64,000 bases of DNA from Rickettsiales bacterium (GTDB lineage: Bacteria; Bacteroidota; Bacteroidia; Cytophagales; Cyclobacteriaceae): contig PBTY01000055.1 of NCBI GenBank assembly GCA_002729235.1, positions 17,983 to 81,982 on the forward strand. The letters run 5' to 3'. The translations under genes were made by a program, and so were the position numbers. Shown here in pieces: positions 28,101 through 35,790 of the stretch. The notes under the pieces were generated by a model. It made no database searches and was not told the DNA's origin. It worked only from the letters and a program-made list of their open reading frames with translations. The number at the start of each line of letters is the position of its first letter. Position 1 is the stretch's first letter.

Positions 28101-28816
28101 CCACTGAAAGGCATTAGCAAACTATTTTGCTCCGCCACCGTCCAGTATTGAGTGGTTACTTGAAGTGCACCAAATCCAAATGGATCTAGAATAGCTGCGG
28201 TTCCCTGATTGTCTAATTGAGATAGAAACGTTTCAGCTACCAGGTATCCCATGAAGAGGATGATTCCTTGAGCATAAACCACCACCATTCGTTTGCCTAG
28301 TGATCCACCTAGGAAGAAGATGGCGCTGAAAAAAAATAGATTAGGCAATACAAAAACCAGGTAAGGATTTAGATAGGATATGATGTCAAAAGGCATTAGC
28401 CGATCCGCATTGTCCATCCAGGGCCATGGTATGGCTTGACCAACCATTATCCCTACTACAAGTCCTGACGTGATGATCAGTAACGTGATGAAAGACCCAA
28501 TAAACTTGCCTGATAAATACTCCAGCTTGCTTACAGGAGTTGTGAAGATCATCGAGTCCGTTTTGTGTTCAAAATCACGCAAAACAGGTACGCCCATGAC
28601 CGCTGACGCGATGAACGTACCGAAAATCATCATAGCCACCAATAACTGAGTGATAACTATTGGAGCATTTTCCATGACTTTTCCGCCACTTCCTCCTGCT
28701 CGTACTATGTCCGTTCCACCTGCCAGAAAACCCATTAGGATCATCAAAATCAGGTAGATATATGTTGCCGGTCTATTGAACCGGTAATTCAATTCAAATC
28801 GTATAAACTCTAACAT
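25193..28816 (-). CDS. ABC-2 type permease fused to M1-family metallopeptidase
   Basis: 1207 residues. The N-terminal half (about 1-560) has twelve or so helices in two ABC-2 permease blocks (start MLEFIRFELNYRFNR; FIGSFITLLIITSGLVVG). After a linker come an M1 peptidase-like beta domain and the thermolysin-like core: zinc motif HEVAHQWWGH with His942/His946 and the third ligand Glu in LSETLSQYS at 966. M1 enzymes usually have 18 residues between the second His and Glu; here it is 19. The peptidase would face the periplasm. The gene is 69 bases downstream of its ATPase. Function is probably export with peptide trimming; substrate unknown. C-terminal tail is acidic (KTVEEKEEEKPES). Confidence 0.92.
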   Translation of the reverse strand: MLEFIRFELNYRFNRPATYIYLILMILMGFLAGGTDIVRAGGSGGKVMENAPIVITQLLVAMMIFGTFIASAVMGVPVLRDFEHKTDSMIFTTPVSKLEYLSGKFIGSFITLLIITSGLVVGIMVGQAIPWPWMDNADRLMPFDIISYLNPYLVFVLPNLFFFSAIFFLGGSLGKRMVVVYAQGIILFMGYLVAETFLSQLDNQGTAAILDPFGFGALQVTTQYWTVAEQNSLLMPFSGYILTNRLIWLTVGIACLVFLYIRFDFNLAGNASSKTKKKGKKMAREIKEEVLNPVVNQLFGPSAQITQLRSLSFFYFKWIIKQLPFIFIALAGVAFVFIISFAGGEGSYGIELYMTSSRVTQFIGIFNLFFIIIIVFYTGEIVWKERDVKMNLIYDALPYPNYISMASKFLGMILMSISLMILLMFCGILIQLISGYADIDWNLYFTELFVDTLGTMILYLMLGLFIQAVVNHKFIGFGLMFVFYISMAVMRELGIEHTMFYFGRTGLGGYSEMNDFGHYFQPFSWLNIYWFGFAVILYAIAILFTVRGIDSSFFIRLRLGKQRINGQLVMVVVLALIVFMGSGGFIYYNTNVLNEYQNSDDSNADRANYERSLKQYETLTQPKIIGTKLDVDIYPKDRDFKASGYFLLKNKSNDTIPAIHIQKAVDDQVLTKIAFDQGVSEDTSNSKFKYVIYTLDEPMLPGDTIQMNIDITFTTTGFKESGSNTDVIYNGTFFNNSAYFPSIGYNEGFELSSDDDRKEQDLEPKERMMETDDPRGIAQSLFGDDADKITFEIVISTDSSQIAIAPGYLQKKWNEGERVYYHYKMDTPMVNFYSMISADYTVIKDTWQPPIDSLPEVALEIYYNKGHEYNTDKMMRGMKEALTYYTENFSPYQFRQLRIMEFPRYRSFAQSFANTVPFSEGIGFIQNIKTDDVDLPFYVTAHEVAHQWWGHQVTEAGVKGNAMLSETLSQYSALMVMKQNFPPEIIKEFLRYELNTYLTGRTFEQKKEMPLYQVEGQGYIHYRKGSLVMYALQDYIGEDSVNAALKRFNQDWAFKEAPYPTSKDLIKYYREVTPDSLQYIITDMFETITLFENKTTDAEYEKISDSEYVVDLTVNTIKYQADSLGNEEQQVLKDWIDIGVFTEDSKGKDSLIYLKKHKISQEENSYTLTVGAKPTKAGIDPINKLIDRNPKDNVKTVEEKEEEKPES

Positions 28817-28885
28817 GTGAAGTAAAGGTTAGTACTTTTCAATAGGTTTCATTTGTTGATGTGAACAACTCACTTATTCCTGAGA

Positions 28886-29776
28886 TTAAACCTCTACGGC
28901 AATCTGAGTTGACTCTTTGATTTTGGAGAAATAGACATCCTCCAGATCTGCTGGTTTAGGAGCAAATGAATCGTCCGGTTTGCTATCACTATAAACGTGT
29001 ATTTCAGGTTTTCCTGCTATGAGTCTTTCAGAAATCACATTGAATCTGTTCTGGTATTCTGGAAGCTCTTCTTTCTCTATGGTCTTGCTCCAGATTTTAC
29101 CTTCTATGGAAGAGATGGATTCAAGCGGGTTGCCAGTTAGTAATACCTCTCCTTGATTAATGATAGCCATTTTGGTGCAGAGCTCTTTGACGTCATCTAC
29201 AATGTGAGTGGATAAAATCACAACTGTATTCTCGCCGATTTCACTTAGAAGGTTCAGGAATCTGTTTCTTTCTGCAGGATCCAGACCAGCAGTAGGTTCA
29301 TCTACAATGATCAGTTTTGGATTAGAGATTAGTGCTTGTGCAATTCCGAATCGCTGTTTCATTCCACCAGAGTAACCCCCAACACTGTTCTTCCTATGTT
29401 GCCATAAGTTGGTTTTTTGCAGTAATGACTTAACCAGGGCTTTTCTTTCTTTGCCGTTGGTAATTCCCTTCAGCACTGCAATGTGGTCTAAAAGATCGAT
29501 GGCCGAAACTTTAGGATAGACACCAAATTCCTGTGGTAGATAGCCAAGCACTTTTCGAACTTCCGTTTTTTCTGTTAGTACGTTAAGGTCTCCAAGTTGA
29601 ATACTGCCAGAATCTGGTTCTTGCAGTGTGGCAATTGTTCGCATCAGCGATGACTTACCAGCTCCATTCGGTCCTAGAAGACCAAACATGCCAACTGGGA
29701 TGTCAAGTGTGACGTTTTTTAGTGCCTGCACACCGTTAGGATACGTTTTACTTAAGTTTTGGATGGTTAAATTCAT
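28886..29776 (-). CDS. ABC transporter ATP-binding protein
   Basis: 296 residues. Walker A GPNGAGKSS (35-43), Q-loop LPQEFG, signature YSGGMKQR, Walker B LIIVDEPTAGLD, H-loop STHIVDD. It precedes the ABC-2/M1 fusion gene in one operon and is its obvious ATPase, with a roughly 75-residue C-terminal extension typical of ABC-2 partners. ATG at 29776. Confidence 0.93.
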   Translation of the reverse strand: MNLTIQNLSKTYPNGVQALKNVTLDIPVGMFGLLGPNGAGKSSLMRTIATLQEPDSGSIQLGDLNVLTEKTEVRKVLGYLPQEFGVYPKVSAIDLLDHIAVLKGITNGKERKALVKSLLQKTNLWQHRKNSVGGYSGGMKQRFGIAQALISNPKLIIVDEPTAGLDPAERNRFLNLLSEIGENTVVILSTHIVDDVKELCTKMAIINQGEVLLTGNPLESISSIEGKIWSKTIEKEELPEYQNRFNVISERLIAGKPEIHVYSDSKPDDSFAPKPADLEDVYFSKIKESTQIAVEV

Positions 29777-29844
29777 AATGGTTAGCCTTGATTTTTGAGA
29801 TTAGTGTATAAAAACAGGTGAAACTTACATTTAGGTCAAAAAAT

Positions 29845-29997
29845 ATGTTTAACGAAAAAACGGAAAATAATCCATTCAGTCAAATACATTATGCCAACGG
29901 TATTAATCAGTCTACAAAGGCAAGAAAACAATCTGACAACGAGGTTGCAGGCTTGCTGCATGTGTTCGCAGACTTATTTACCGTGTTGATAGATTAG
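29845..29997 (+). CDS. Possible small protein (50 residues)
   Basis: An open frame of 51 codons begins with ATG at 29845 and ends with TAG at 29995-29997, in the gap between the divergent ATPase gene and the LytS-type kinase gene. The product is polar with a C-terminal amphipathic stretch (GLLHVFADLFTVLID). There is no clear Shine-Dalgarno, though Bacteroidota often lack one. It may equally be chance; nothing matches a family I know. The rest of the 250-base gap shows no other signal apart from a promoter box near 30032. Confidence 0.3.
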   Translation: MFNEKTENNPFSQIHYANGINQSTKARKQSDNEVAGLLHVFADLFTVLID

Positions 29998-30031
29998 TGG
30001 ATGATAGCTGATTTTTTCAGAATCTTATGCC

Positions 30032-30039
30032 TTTATATT
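30032..30039 (+). promoter_or_regulatory. Bacteroidota -7 promoter box of the LytS/LytTR operon
   Basis: TATATTTG is a perfect match to TAnnTTTG, with an AT-rich element about 20 bases upstream. It lies inside the longest open frame of the kinase gene, which argues for the ATG at 30060 as start. Confidence 0.5.
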
Positions 30040-30059
30040 TGATGAAATATATTGTAACA

Positions 30060-31124
30060 ATGAAGGAGAAAAGACTTCAAATATTCTTGCAAGTAGGGTA
30101 TTGGTCTGTTCAGGTATTATTGATGATCATATTGCTTGAAGCAGAAAGTAGACTAGAAAGAGCAGTAGGTCACGGCTGGCAATATAATTTGAAATGGATA
30201 GCAACGAACCTTCCTTTCAAGCTTGCCATATTTTATTCGTATTATCATTTCTTTATTCCGAAATGGTTGCGCTCACGATTCTTTCTCTTTTTGTTAGTAA
30301 CAGTAGCGTTTCTTATTGGCTATCCTTTCTTGAAAATGGGAGTGGACCATCTGGTTGGTATTGAAGGTTTACAGATAATAGTATTTGATGATACGGAAAA
30401 AGAGAACTCTCAATTCTGGAATAGTATTCTACGAAGATTGATTACTGTGGTCTTTAATATATCTACCGCAATAATTTTTCGATTTTCCATTGACTGGTTT
30501 AGAAATCAGCGATTGGCTTCAGAGGCGGAAAAAACCAGGCTTGAAGGCGAGTTGGCTTTATTAAGGCATCAGGTAAATCCTCATTTTTTGTTCAATACAC
30601 TCAATAACATTGATTCATTGGTATATAAGGTTTCAGAAGAAGCCTCGGAAGCGATCATGAAGCTTTCATCTATCATGCGCTATATGCTCTATGAAAGTGC
30701 TACTCCATATGTTCAGCTTTCAAAAGAAGTGGAATACTTGAATAGTTATGTTGAACTCGAAAGAATGCGTGTAAAAAACAAAAGGAACATACAAATAGAA
30801 TCTGGTTTGGATAACCCTACAGTGAAAATATCACCAATGGTTTTTATTCCCTTTGTTGAAAATGCGTTTAAACATGCCACACCTACTTCTGATGGAATTA
30901 AGGTCAGCGTTCGTATTGTAGAATCAAAAGGAGTGGTCCATCTCAATGTGGTGAACAGTTTTGATTCTGGGATTACTATTCAAAAGGATAATACAGGAGG
31001 TATTGGTTTGAGAAACGTAAAAAGAAGACTAGAGTTAATTTATCCAGAAAGGCATTCCATGTCAGTCAATTTGGATAATAATGAGTATCTATTGAATCTA
31101 AAAATTGATCTGAATGACCATTAA
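30060..31124 (+). CDS. LytS/YehU-type sensor histidine kinase
   Basis: 354 residues from the ATG at 30060; an upstream ATG at 30027 would place the promoter box within the gene and adds 11 unconserved residues. Four transmembrane helices in the first 150 residues, a short coiled coil, then the His_kinase domain: LLRHQVNPHFLFNTLNN (phosphoacceptor His about 170) and the GHKL ATPase with PMVFIPFVENAFKH (N-box) and GIGLRNVKRRL (G-box). It overlaps the LytTR regulator by 11 bases. Likely senses an envelope or quinone cue; the ligand is unknown. Confidence 0.9.
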   Translation: MKEKRLQIFLQVGYWSVQVLLMIILLEAESRLERAVGHGWQYNLKWIATNLPFKLAIFYSYYHFFIPKWLRSRFFLFLLVTVAFLIGYPFLKMGVDHLVGIEGLQIIVFDDTEKENSQFWNSILRRLITVVFNISTAIIFRFSIDWFRNQRLASEAEKTRLEGELALLRHQVNPHFLFNTLNNIDSLVYKVSEEASEAIMKLSSIMRYMLYESATPYVQLSKEVEYLNSYVELERMRVKNKRNIQIESGLDNPTVKISPMVFIPFVENAFKHATPTSDGIKVSVRIVESKGVVHLNVVNSFDSGITIQKDNTGGIGLRNVKRRLELIYPERHSMSVNLDNNEYLLNLKIDLNDH

Positions 31125-31821
31125 ATGTATTGCAATTGACGATGAACCATTGGCGTTGGAGAAGCTCGTCGATTATATTGAACAAGTCCCGTTCTTTGAG
31201 CTAATGGGTTCTTTTGAAAACGGACTGGAAGCGCTCGTTTTTTTACAGGATAATGATATCGATCTGATTTTTTTAGATATTCAAATGCCTCAGATTCTAG
31301 GGACTCAGCTTGTTCAGGTTCTTACTAAAAAGCCACAAATTATTTTTTCGACAGCATATAGCGAATATGCTGTGGACGGCTTTGAACTGGACGTTACAGA
31401 TTACTTACTAAAACCACTAAATTTTAGAAGGTTTCTGCAAGCGTCCCAAAAAGCTTTGCAACGAGCCAAATCTCAGGAAGGAAGCAAAGAGGTTGTAGTT
31501 CCTGATTTGGTGAAAAATTATGTGTTTGTGAAAACTGAAAATCGATTGGTAAAGGTTATATTGGATGAGATCCTTTATATCGAAGGATTAAAAGACTACC
31601 TGAGTATCTATACCCAGTCTGATCGGATACTGACTTTGCAGAGCTTTGCTGAGTTACAATCGCAGCTTTCTTCAGACTTTATTAGAATTCATAAATCGTA
31701 TCTGATTCCAATTTCGAAAATTGATGAGATAGAAAAGAGTCGACTTAGAATTGGGGATAAGTTCTTGCCAATTGGAGAGACTTATAGGAAGTCATTCTTA
31801 TCTAGAATTAGTAAAAATTGA
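31114..31821 (+). CDS. LytTR-family response regulator
   Basis: 235 residues. Receiver domain 1-120 with acidic pocket DDE (9-11), phospho-acceptor Asp55 (FLDIQMP), and conserved Lys in LLKPL. The C-terminal LytTR DNA-binding domain (about 135-235) has FVKTENRLVKVILDEILYIEG and the usual RIHKSYLIPISKI. Partner of the kinase just upstream. Its target promoters are not identifiable here; the adjacent ABC/M1 operon is divergent and could be one. Confidence 0.93.
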   Translation: MTIKCIAIDDEPLALEKLVDYIEQVPFFELMGSFENGLEALVFLQDNDIDLIFLDIQMPQILGTQLVQVLTKKPQIIFSTAYSEYAVDGFELDVTDYLLKPLNFRRFLQASQKALQRAKSQEGSKEVVVPDLVKNYVFVKTENRLVKVILDEILYIEGLKDYLSIYTQSDRILTLQSFAELQSQLSSDFIRIHKSYLIPISKIDEIEKSRLRIGDKFLPIGETYRKSFLSRISKN

Positions 31822-32022
31822 AGGGGATTAACATTGCCAGGCAACTTTTTAGTTCATAACTGAGTTGTAATAATCGTATTATCTACGGTTTAAAGTGGAT
31901 CTTAAATTATCTCAATTTCAATAAATCAACCTTAACGTTGAATAATGTTTAAATATTTGAGCATCTATTGAGAAAGTGATAATGATCATCTTACTTTGTT
32001 GTAGAACACATAAGCTAAGGAC

Positions 32023-32256
32023 ATGGCAAATTCAAAATTTAGACTTTACTCTTTTCTGGATCTCTCAATATCCATTTTAGGAATTGTATTGTGTGCATTT
32101 ACTGTCTATTGGCTATATCAGGGTGTTGCTTTTGAGTTTCTTCTATTCTGTGGCACACTCGGAGCGGTGATGACTGTATTAGGCACATCTCTTTTCGTTG
32201 ACTTACTCAAATTCAAACATCGATTGAACAAAAGGGGAGTCTACTTTACCAACTAA
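32023..32256 (+). CDS. Small membrane protein of unknown function
   Basis: 77 residues with two hydrophobic helices (about 13-35 and 37-62) and a basic C-terminal tail (KFKHRLNKRG). Its stop directly abuts that of the converging pldA gene. No family recognised, but coding is plausible given the ATG and hydrophobic pattern. The 200 bases between it and the response regulator gene show no other feature. Confidence 0.5.
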   Translation: MANSKFRLYSFLDLSISILGIVLCAFTVYWLYQGVAFEFLLFCGTLGAVMTVLGTSLFVDLLKFKHRLNKRGVYFTN

Positions 32257-33132
32257 TTAGTAAAAACTTCTAAATGCAGGTTTAATACAAAAACCTAATC
32301 TTACCTTAGAAGTTAGCTCGTTGTAATTCAAAAGATTTTCTGCGTATCCCTGGTACCATTGCAAGAAGACAAATTGATTCATTGATTCAAATGGTCTGAT
32401 ACTGATCTCCAATATGGTATTTATTCGACCGGCTTTTCTAGGGTTTACGGTTGCTGAAAGGAATAAGAAATCATTTTTGGAATGATAATTAAACGTCAAC
32501 TGACCGATTCCTTTATACCTGAATAAGTCATGATTCTCCTCTGCGAGAAATCCTAACCAGACTTTTCCATTTAGTGAAATGGACCCGTTGAGGTAATAGG
32601 TCACATTGCTCATAAGGTAGTTCCAACTGCGAGAATAAATGGAATCTCGGCCATTCGATTCATGCTCGAAACCAACTGTAGCAATTCCCCAAAGTTTGTT
32701 TTTGTGGATTAAGTGCCTCGACAAAGCTAGTCCTGGGTTAAAGTTAGAATCTTTGAATGGTAGCGATTCTTCGTACACATTCCAGAATGATCGCTGAGTA
32801 TAGGTAAGAAACAAAGCGGTGTTTAATGGAAGTATTGTTTTCGTTACTCTATGCCTGAAGCTTACCTGGTATTTGGCATCGGCTGTGTGTGGTGTGATAG
32901 GCTCATTGACCGGGATTCCAGTTGTGAAATAGTTGTCCTGGTAAATACCAAAAACAGGCATGTTGTCAATGATGTTCAGAATTTCCTTATCATCGACTTC
33001 CTTGTAGTCAGGGGTCAGCACCTCAGGTACGTAAGTAGAGTCCTGTATTTCTGTGCTATCTGAAGCAACTTGTGCAAAAACGGAAACTGCTGTTAGCATG
33101 ATACAGCAGAAAAGAAGTAATCTATTGACCAT
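32257..33132 (-). CDS. pldA: Outer membrane phospholipase A
   Basis: 291 residues with a signal peptide (MVNRLLLFCCIMLTAVSVFAQ). The OMPLA signature is clear: YTQRSFWN at 111-118 and FEHESNGRDS with His157 and Ser159, followed by Asn171 in SRSWNYL. His-Ser and Ser-Asn spacing (2 and 12 residues) is identical to E. coli His142/Ser144/Asn156. A 12-strand barrel fits the length, ending with an aromatic residue as outer membrane barrels do (RSFY). It removes phospholipid from the outer leaflet. Last gene of the porin-ttcA-pldA operon, 3 bases after ttcA. Confidence 0.92.
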   Translation of the reverse strand: MVNRLLLFCCIMLTAVSVFAQVASDSTEIQDSTYVPEVLTPDYKEVDDKEILNIIDNMPVFGIYQDNYFTTGIPVNEPITPHTADAKYQVSFRHRVTKTILPLNTALFLTYTQRSFWNVYEESLPFKDSNFNPGLALSRHLIHKNKLWGIATVGFEHESNGRDSIYSRSWNYLMSNVTYYLNGSISLNGKVWLGFLAEENHDLFRYKGIGQLTFNYHSKNDFLFLSATVNPRKAGRINTILEISIRPFESMNQFVFLQWYQGYAENLLNYNELTSKVRLGFCIKPAFRSFY

Positions 33133-33135
33133 TCC

Positions 33136-33948
33136 CTAACTTTTTTTTGATAGTGGAGATTGTGAATCAGGAATCTCTCCACTCCAAAGTGCCGGTGCCA
33201 ATAAGAAATTTGGATCCGGATTTCTAAGTGAATTAAGTATGCTTGATTTGATTTGAGGGTTGTCTTCTTTCAGTTTGACTAATAAGTTTTTGATATACTG
33301 ACGCTTCATCCCATCTTGAGATCCGCATAAGTTACATGGGACAATTGGCCACTCTTGAAATGCCGCATATTGTGCAATGGTTTCTTCTTCAATAGAATAA
33401 AGTGGCCTGATCACGCTGATTCCTTCTTTATCGGTTTTATAGTGTGGTGCCATGGAGGCTAACTGACCGGAATAGAAGGTATTCATTAGGAACGTTTCTA
33501 TTAAGTCATCCAGATGATGGCCTAGAGCCACTTTATTGCATCCAAATTTTCTAGCCAAATCATACAAAACTCCTCGTCTCAATCGACTACAAAGAGAGCA
33601 ATACGTCTTACCTCCTTTAATCTTATCTACCACTACCGAATAGGTGTCTCTAAACTCAATGTGCTGAGGGACTTCCCAATTCTTAAATAATTCTGGAAGA
33701 ATATGATCAGGAAATCCAGGCTGACCCTGATCCAGATTCACAGCTAAAATTTCAAAATTGATTGGCGCTTTGCTTTGAAACGCTTTGAGGAAATGCAGCA
33801 TGCAAAGACTGTCTTTCCCACCACTCACGGCAATCATAATCTTGTCACCTTCTTCAATCATTTTGAATTCGGCGATGGCTTTTCCTATCTCAGAATTGAT
33901 TCGATTGTGTAGTTTTTTTACTTCGGGAGGAGTTACAGCTGTGTCCAT
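33136..33948 (-). CDS. ttcA: tRNA 2-thiocytidine biosynthesis protein TtcA-like
   Basis: 270 residues. PP-loop SGGKDS (42-47) binds and activates ATP for adenylation of the tRNA base; cysteine pairs CSLCSRLRRG and CNLCGSQ ligate the 4Fe-4S cluster used to deliver sulphur to C32 of some tRNAs. GHHLDDLIETFLMN is the usual second motif. It lies between a porin gene (26 bases upstream) and pldA (3 bases downstream), probably co-transcribed for convenience only. Confidence 0.92.
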   Translation of the reverse strand: MDTAVTPPEVKKLHNRINSEIGKAIAEFKMIEEGDKIMIAVSGGKDSLCMLHFLKAFQSKAPINFEILAVNLDQGQPGFPDHILPELFKNWEVPQHIEFRDTYSVVVDKIKGGKTYCSLCSRLRRGVLYDLARKFGCNKVALGHHLDDLIETFLMNTFYSGQLASMAPHYKTDKEGISVIRPLYSIEEETIAQYAAFQEWPIVPCNLCGSQDGMKRQYIKNLLVKLKEDNPQIKSSILNSLRNPDPNFLLAPALWSGEIPDSQSPLSKKS

Positions 33949-33974
33949 ATAAGCCGCAAATATCGCTCAACGAT

Positions 33975-35201
33975 TTAAAACCTGATTTGATATTGACCAA
34001 TAATCATCATTTTATAACTATCAATCTCTACTAGATCATTCACTTCAGTAAGAACGGGTCTTCTTTGAGCAGAGATAGAAAGTTTAGATTGATGTTTGTC
34101 CAGGTAATAGCTCACACCTCCTTCAATTAGCACCATTCTCTCGTTTACAAACTCGAAATTGGAGAACTGCGCAGATATATTTGGCTGAATAATCTGCTCA
34201 TTTTCCATTTTGAAACCAAGTCCAAGTTGAGTGAATAGTATTTGTCCGGTTCCCGTAATGGGGAAACTATTTCCCTTTCCATTCAATGTGCCAAGGCCAG
34301 AGGAACCATCCGCTGGGTTATTCGCTCCAACCATTCGGATGAACTTAGGCCCGAAATTGTGGTTGATCAATCCAATATAACCGGTAAAAATCCGATTATT
34401 GATTGGCATATCCGCAAACACATCTATGGCCAAAGAGGTCATGGAATGAAAAGTAGTATCTCCGTTTTGGAGAGATTCGGTAGCTTTTTCATGTTGATAG
34501 AAGCCAGCTCCAATGGCCAGAATTTTTTTGCTACCAAGATATGACCAGGAACTCCATGCACTAGACAAGGATTCATGATCAAAAAACTGATACTTTACAT
34601 AAGCGCTGTAAATAAATGCAGTTGGCTCATTGATGAATGTGGCCTGGTCGGTCAATGTAGGTTTGAGTGAGTTGGCAAATGGCTTTGCTACTATCGCTCG
34701 ATAGTCCAATTGTCCAATCTGTCCGTGTAATGCGATGGCTATTCGTCTGAAAAAGTCATCATGAACGTTCAAAGAAGGAGTGGCAGAATAGTTAATATCA
34801 GATGAGATATTGCTAAAAGTAGAAGGGGCTGCGTACCTGGATAGGCCAGTCCAGGCATGTTTACCTGCTGTTAACTTGGTCTTGTCATTGATATGCCATG
34901 TCGCGTATGCATCTAGTAATTTAGGAGGCTGGTCTTTTTGATACCTGCTAAGGTTGTTATTTCCCATTTGGATGTTGAAGCTCAAATAATCATATGGTTG
35001 TGCCTTAAGACCTATTCGATATCTCCGGATGCTGAAATCAAGAGAGTTAAATGCTTCGTTGGAGCCTATGGTTGATCCGGGATTGAGATCGGTGTATCGA
35101 CCCCATATTTGCATACCACCATATATGGTTACTTTGTCTTGTCCAGAGGCTATCAGTCCCCAGACCATAGTTATTAGCGCTAAGAGAAATGTTCTTTTCA
35201 T
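33975..35201 (-). CDS. Outer membrane porin-like beta-barrel protein
   Basis: 408 residues from the ATG at 35201; a GTG one codon earlier is less likely. Signal peptide MKRTFLLALITMVWGLIASGQ, then alternating amphipathic strands (VTIYGGMQIWGRY, FSIRRYRIGLKAQ, AYATWHINDKTKLTAGKHAW) and a C-terminal MMIIGQYQIRF ending in Phe, the outer-membrane insertion signal. Resembles phosphate-selective-type porins of Bacteroidota but I cannot give a substrate. It heads an operon with ttcA and pldA. Confidence 0.75.
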   Translation of the reverse strand: MKRTFLLALITMVWGLIASGQDKVTIYGGMQIWGRYTDLNPGSTIGSNEAFNSLDFSIRRYRIGLKAQPYDYLSFNIQMGNNNLSRYQKDQPPKLLDAYATWHINDKTKLTAGKHAWTGLSRYAAPSTFSNISSDINYSATPSLNVHDDFFRRIAIALHGQIGQLDYRAIVAKPFANSLKPTLTDQATFINEPTAFIYSAYVKYQFFDHESLSSAWSSWSYLGSKKILAIGAGFYQHEKATESLQNGDTTFHSMTSLAIDVFADMPINNRIFTGYIGLINHNFGPKFIRMVGANNPADGSSGLGTLNGKGNSFPITGTGQILFTQLGLGFKMENEQIIQPNISAQFSNFEFVNERMVLIEGGVSYYLDKHQSKLSISAQRRPVLTEVNDLVEIDSYKMMIIGQYQIRF

Positions 35202-35235
35202 CACAGTTGATGTATCAAGTTAGACAATTGGTTTT

Positions 35236-35284
35236 GATTCAGCCCACCACCTGATAGCTTGGTGATGTGGTAGCGGGCTAAATC
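35236..35284 (-). other. Large hairpin between receiver gene and porin operon
   Basis: On the minus strand AGCCC and ACCAC pair with GTGGT and GGGCT across a 3-base bulge, with outer GATT/AATC bases. There is no T-run, so it may be a weak terminator for the receiver gene or a leader structure of the porin operon, whose ATG lies 35 bases downstream. Confidence 0.45.
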
Positions 35285-35305
35285 ATTTCTTTGGTGGGGT
35301 ATGAG

Positions 35306-35788
35306 TTAAGTTGTCTTTCTCAAGTTGTTGTACAGAATCGTTTGATCCAGGATATCCATATAGGGTTGGTAATCGAGTCCCTTATCTAATAAATATTGAG
35401 TTACTAATGTTTTGATCACCGCATGAAGCTCATCTTTCTTCCATGGTTTCTCCACATAATGATTCAAATGTGCACTATTGATGGCTTCAATCGTGTCTTT
35501 ATGAGTGGCTTGACCAGTAAGAAGGATAGTTTTGGTGGAGCCAAAGCGAGAGTCTTCGCTCAGTTTTTTCAATAAGTCTACACCGGTATTATTTGGCATT
35601 ACTTGATCAGTAATTAGGAGGGAAACGTAGTTGCCTTCGGTATCCACCTCTTCCATGACATCCAGTGCTTCATTCACTGATTCACACTCTTCTATTTTCA
35701 AATATTTTTCAAAAACTTCCAGATCTTCAGTCAGTGCGTTAAGTACTTCTCGCTGATCATCAACACATATGATATATAACTTGTCCAT
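35306..35788 (-). CDS. Stand-alone response regulator receiver
   Basis: 160 residues: receiver fold with acidic pair Asp10/Asp11, phospho-acceptor Asp61 (LLITDQVMP), Thr in LLTGQATH and Lys in EKPWKK, then a 35-residue helical tail with no DNA-binding domain. Output must be protein-protein. It follows the sensor kinase by 2 bases in a transporter-kinase-receiver operon. Confidence 0.88.
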   Translation of the reverse strand: MDKLYIICVDDQREVLNALTEDLEVFEKYLKIEECESVNEALDVMEEVDTEGNYVSLLITDQVMPNNTGVDLLKKLSEDSRFGSTKTILLTGQATHKDTIEAINSAHLNHYVEKPWKKDELHAVIKTLVTQYLLDKGLDYQPYMDILDQTILYNNLRKTT

Positions 35789-35790
35789 GA

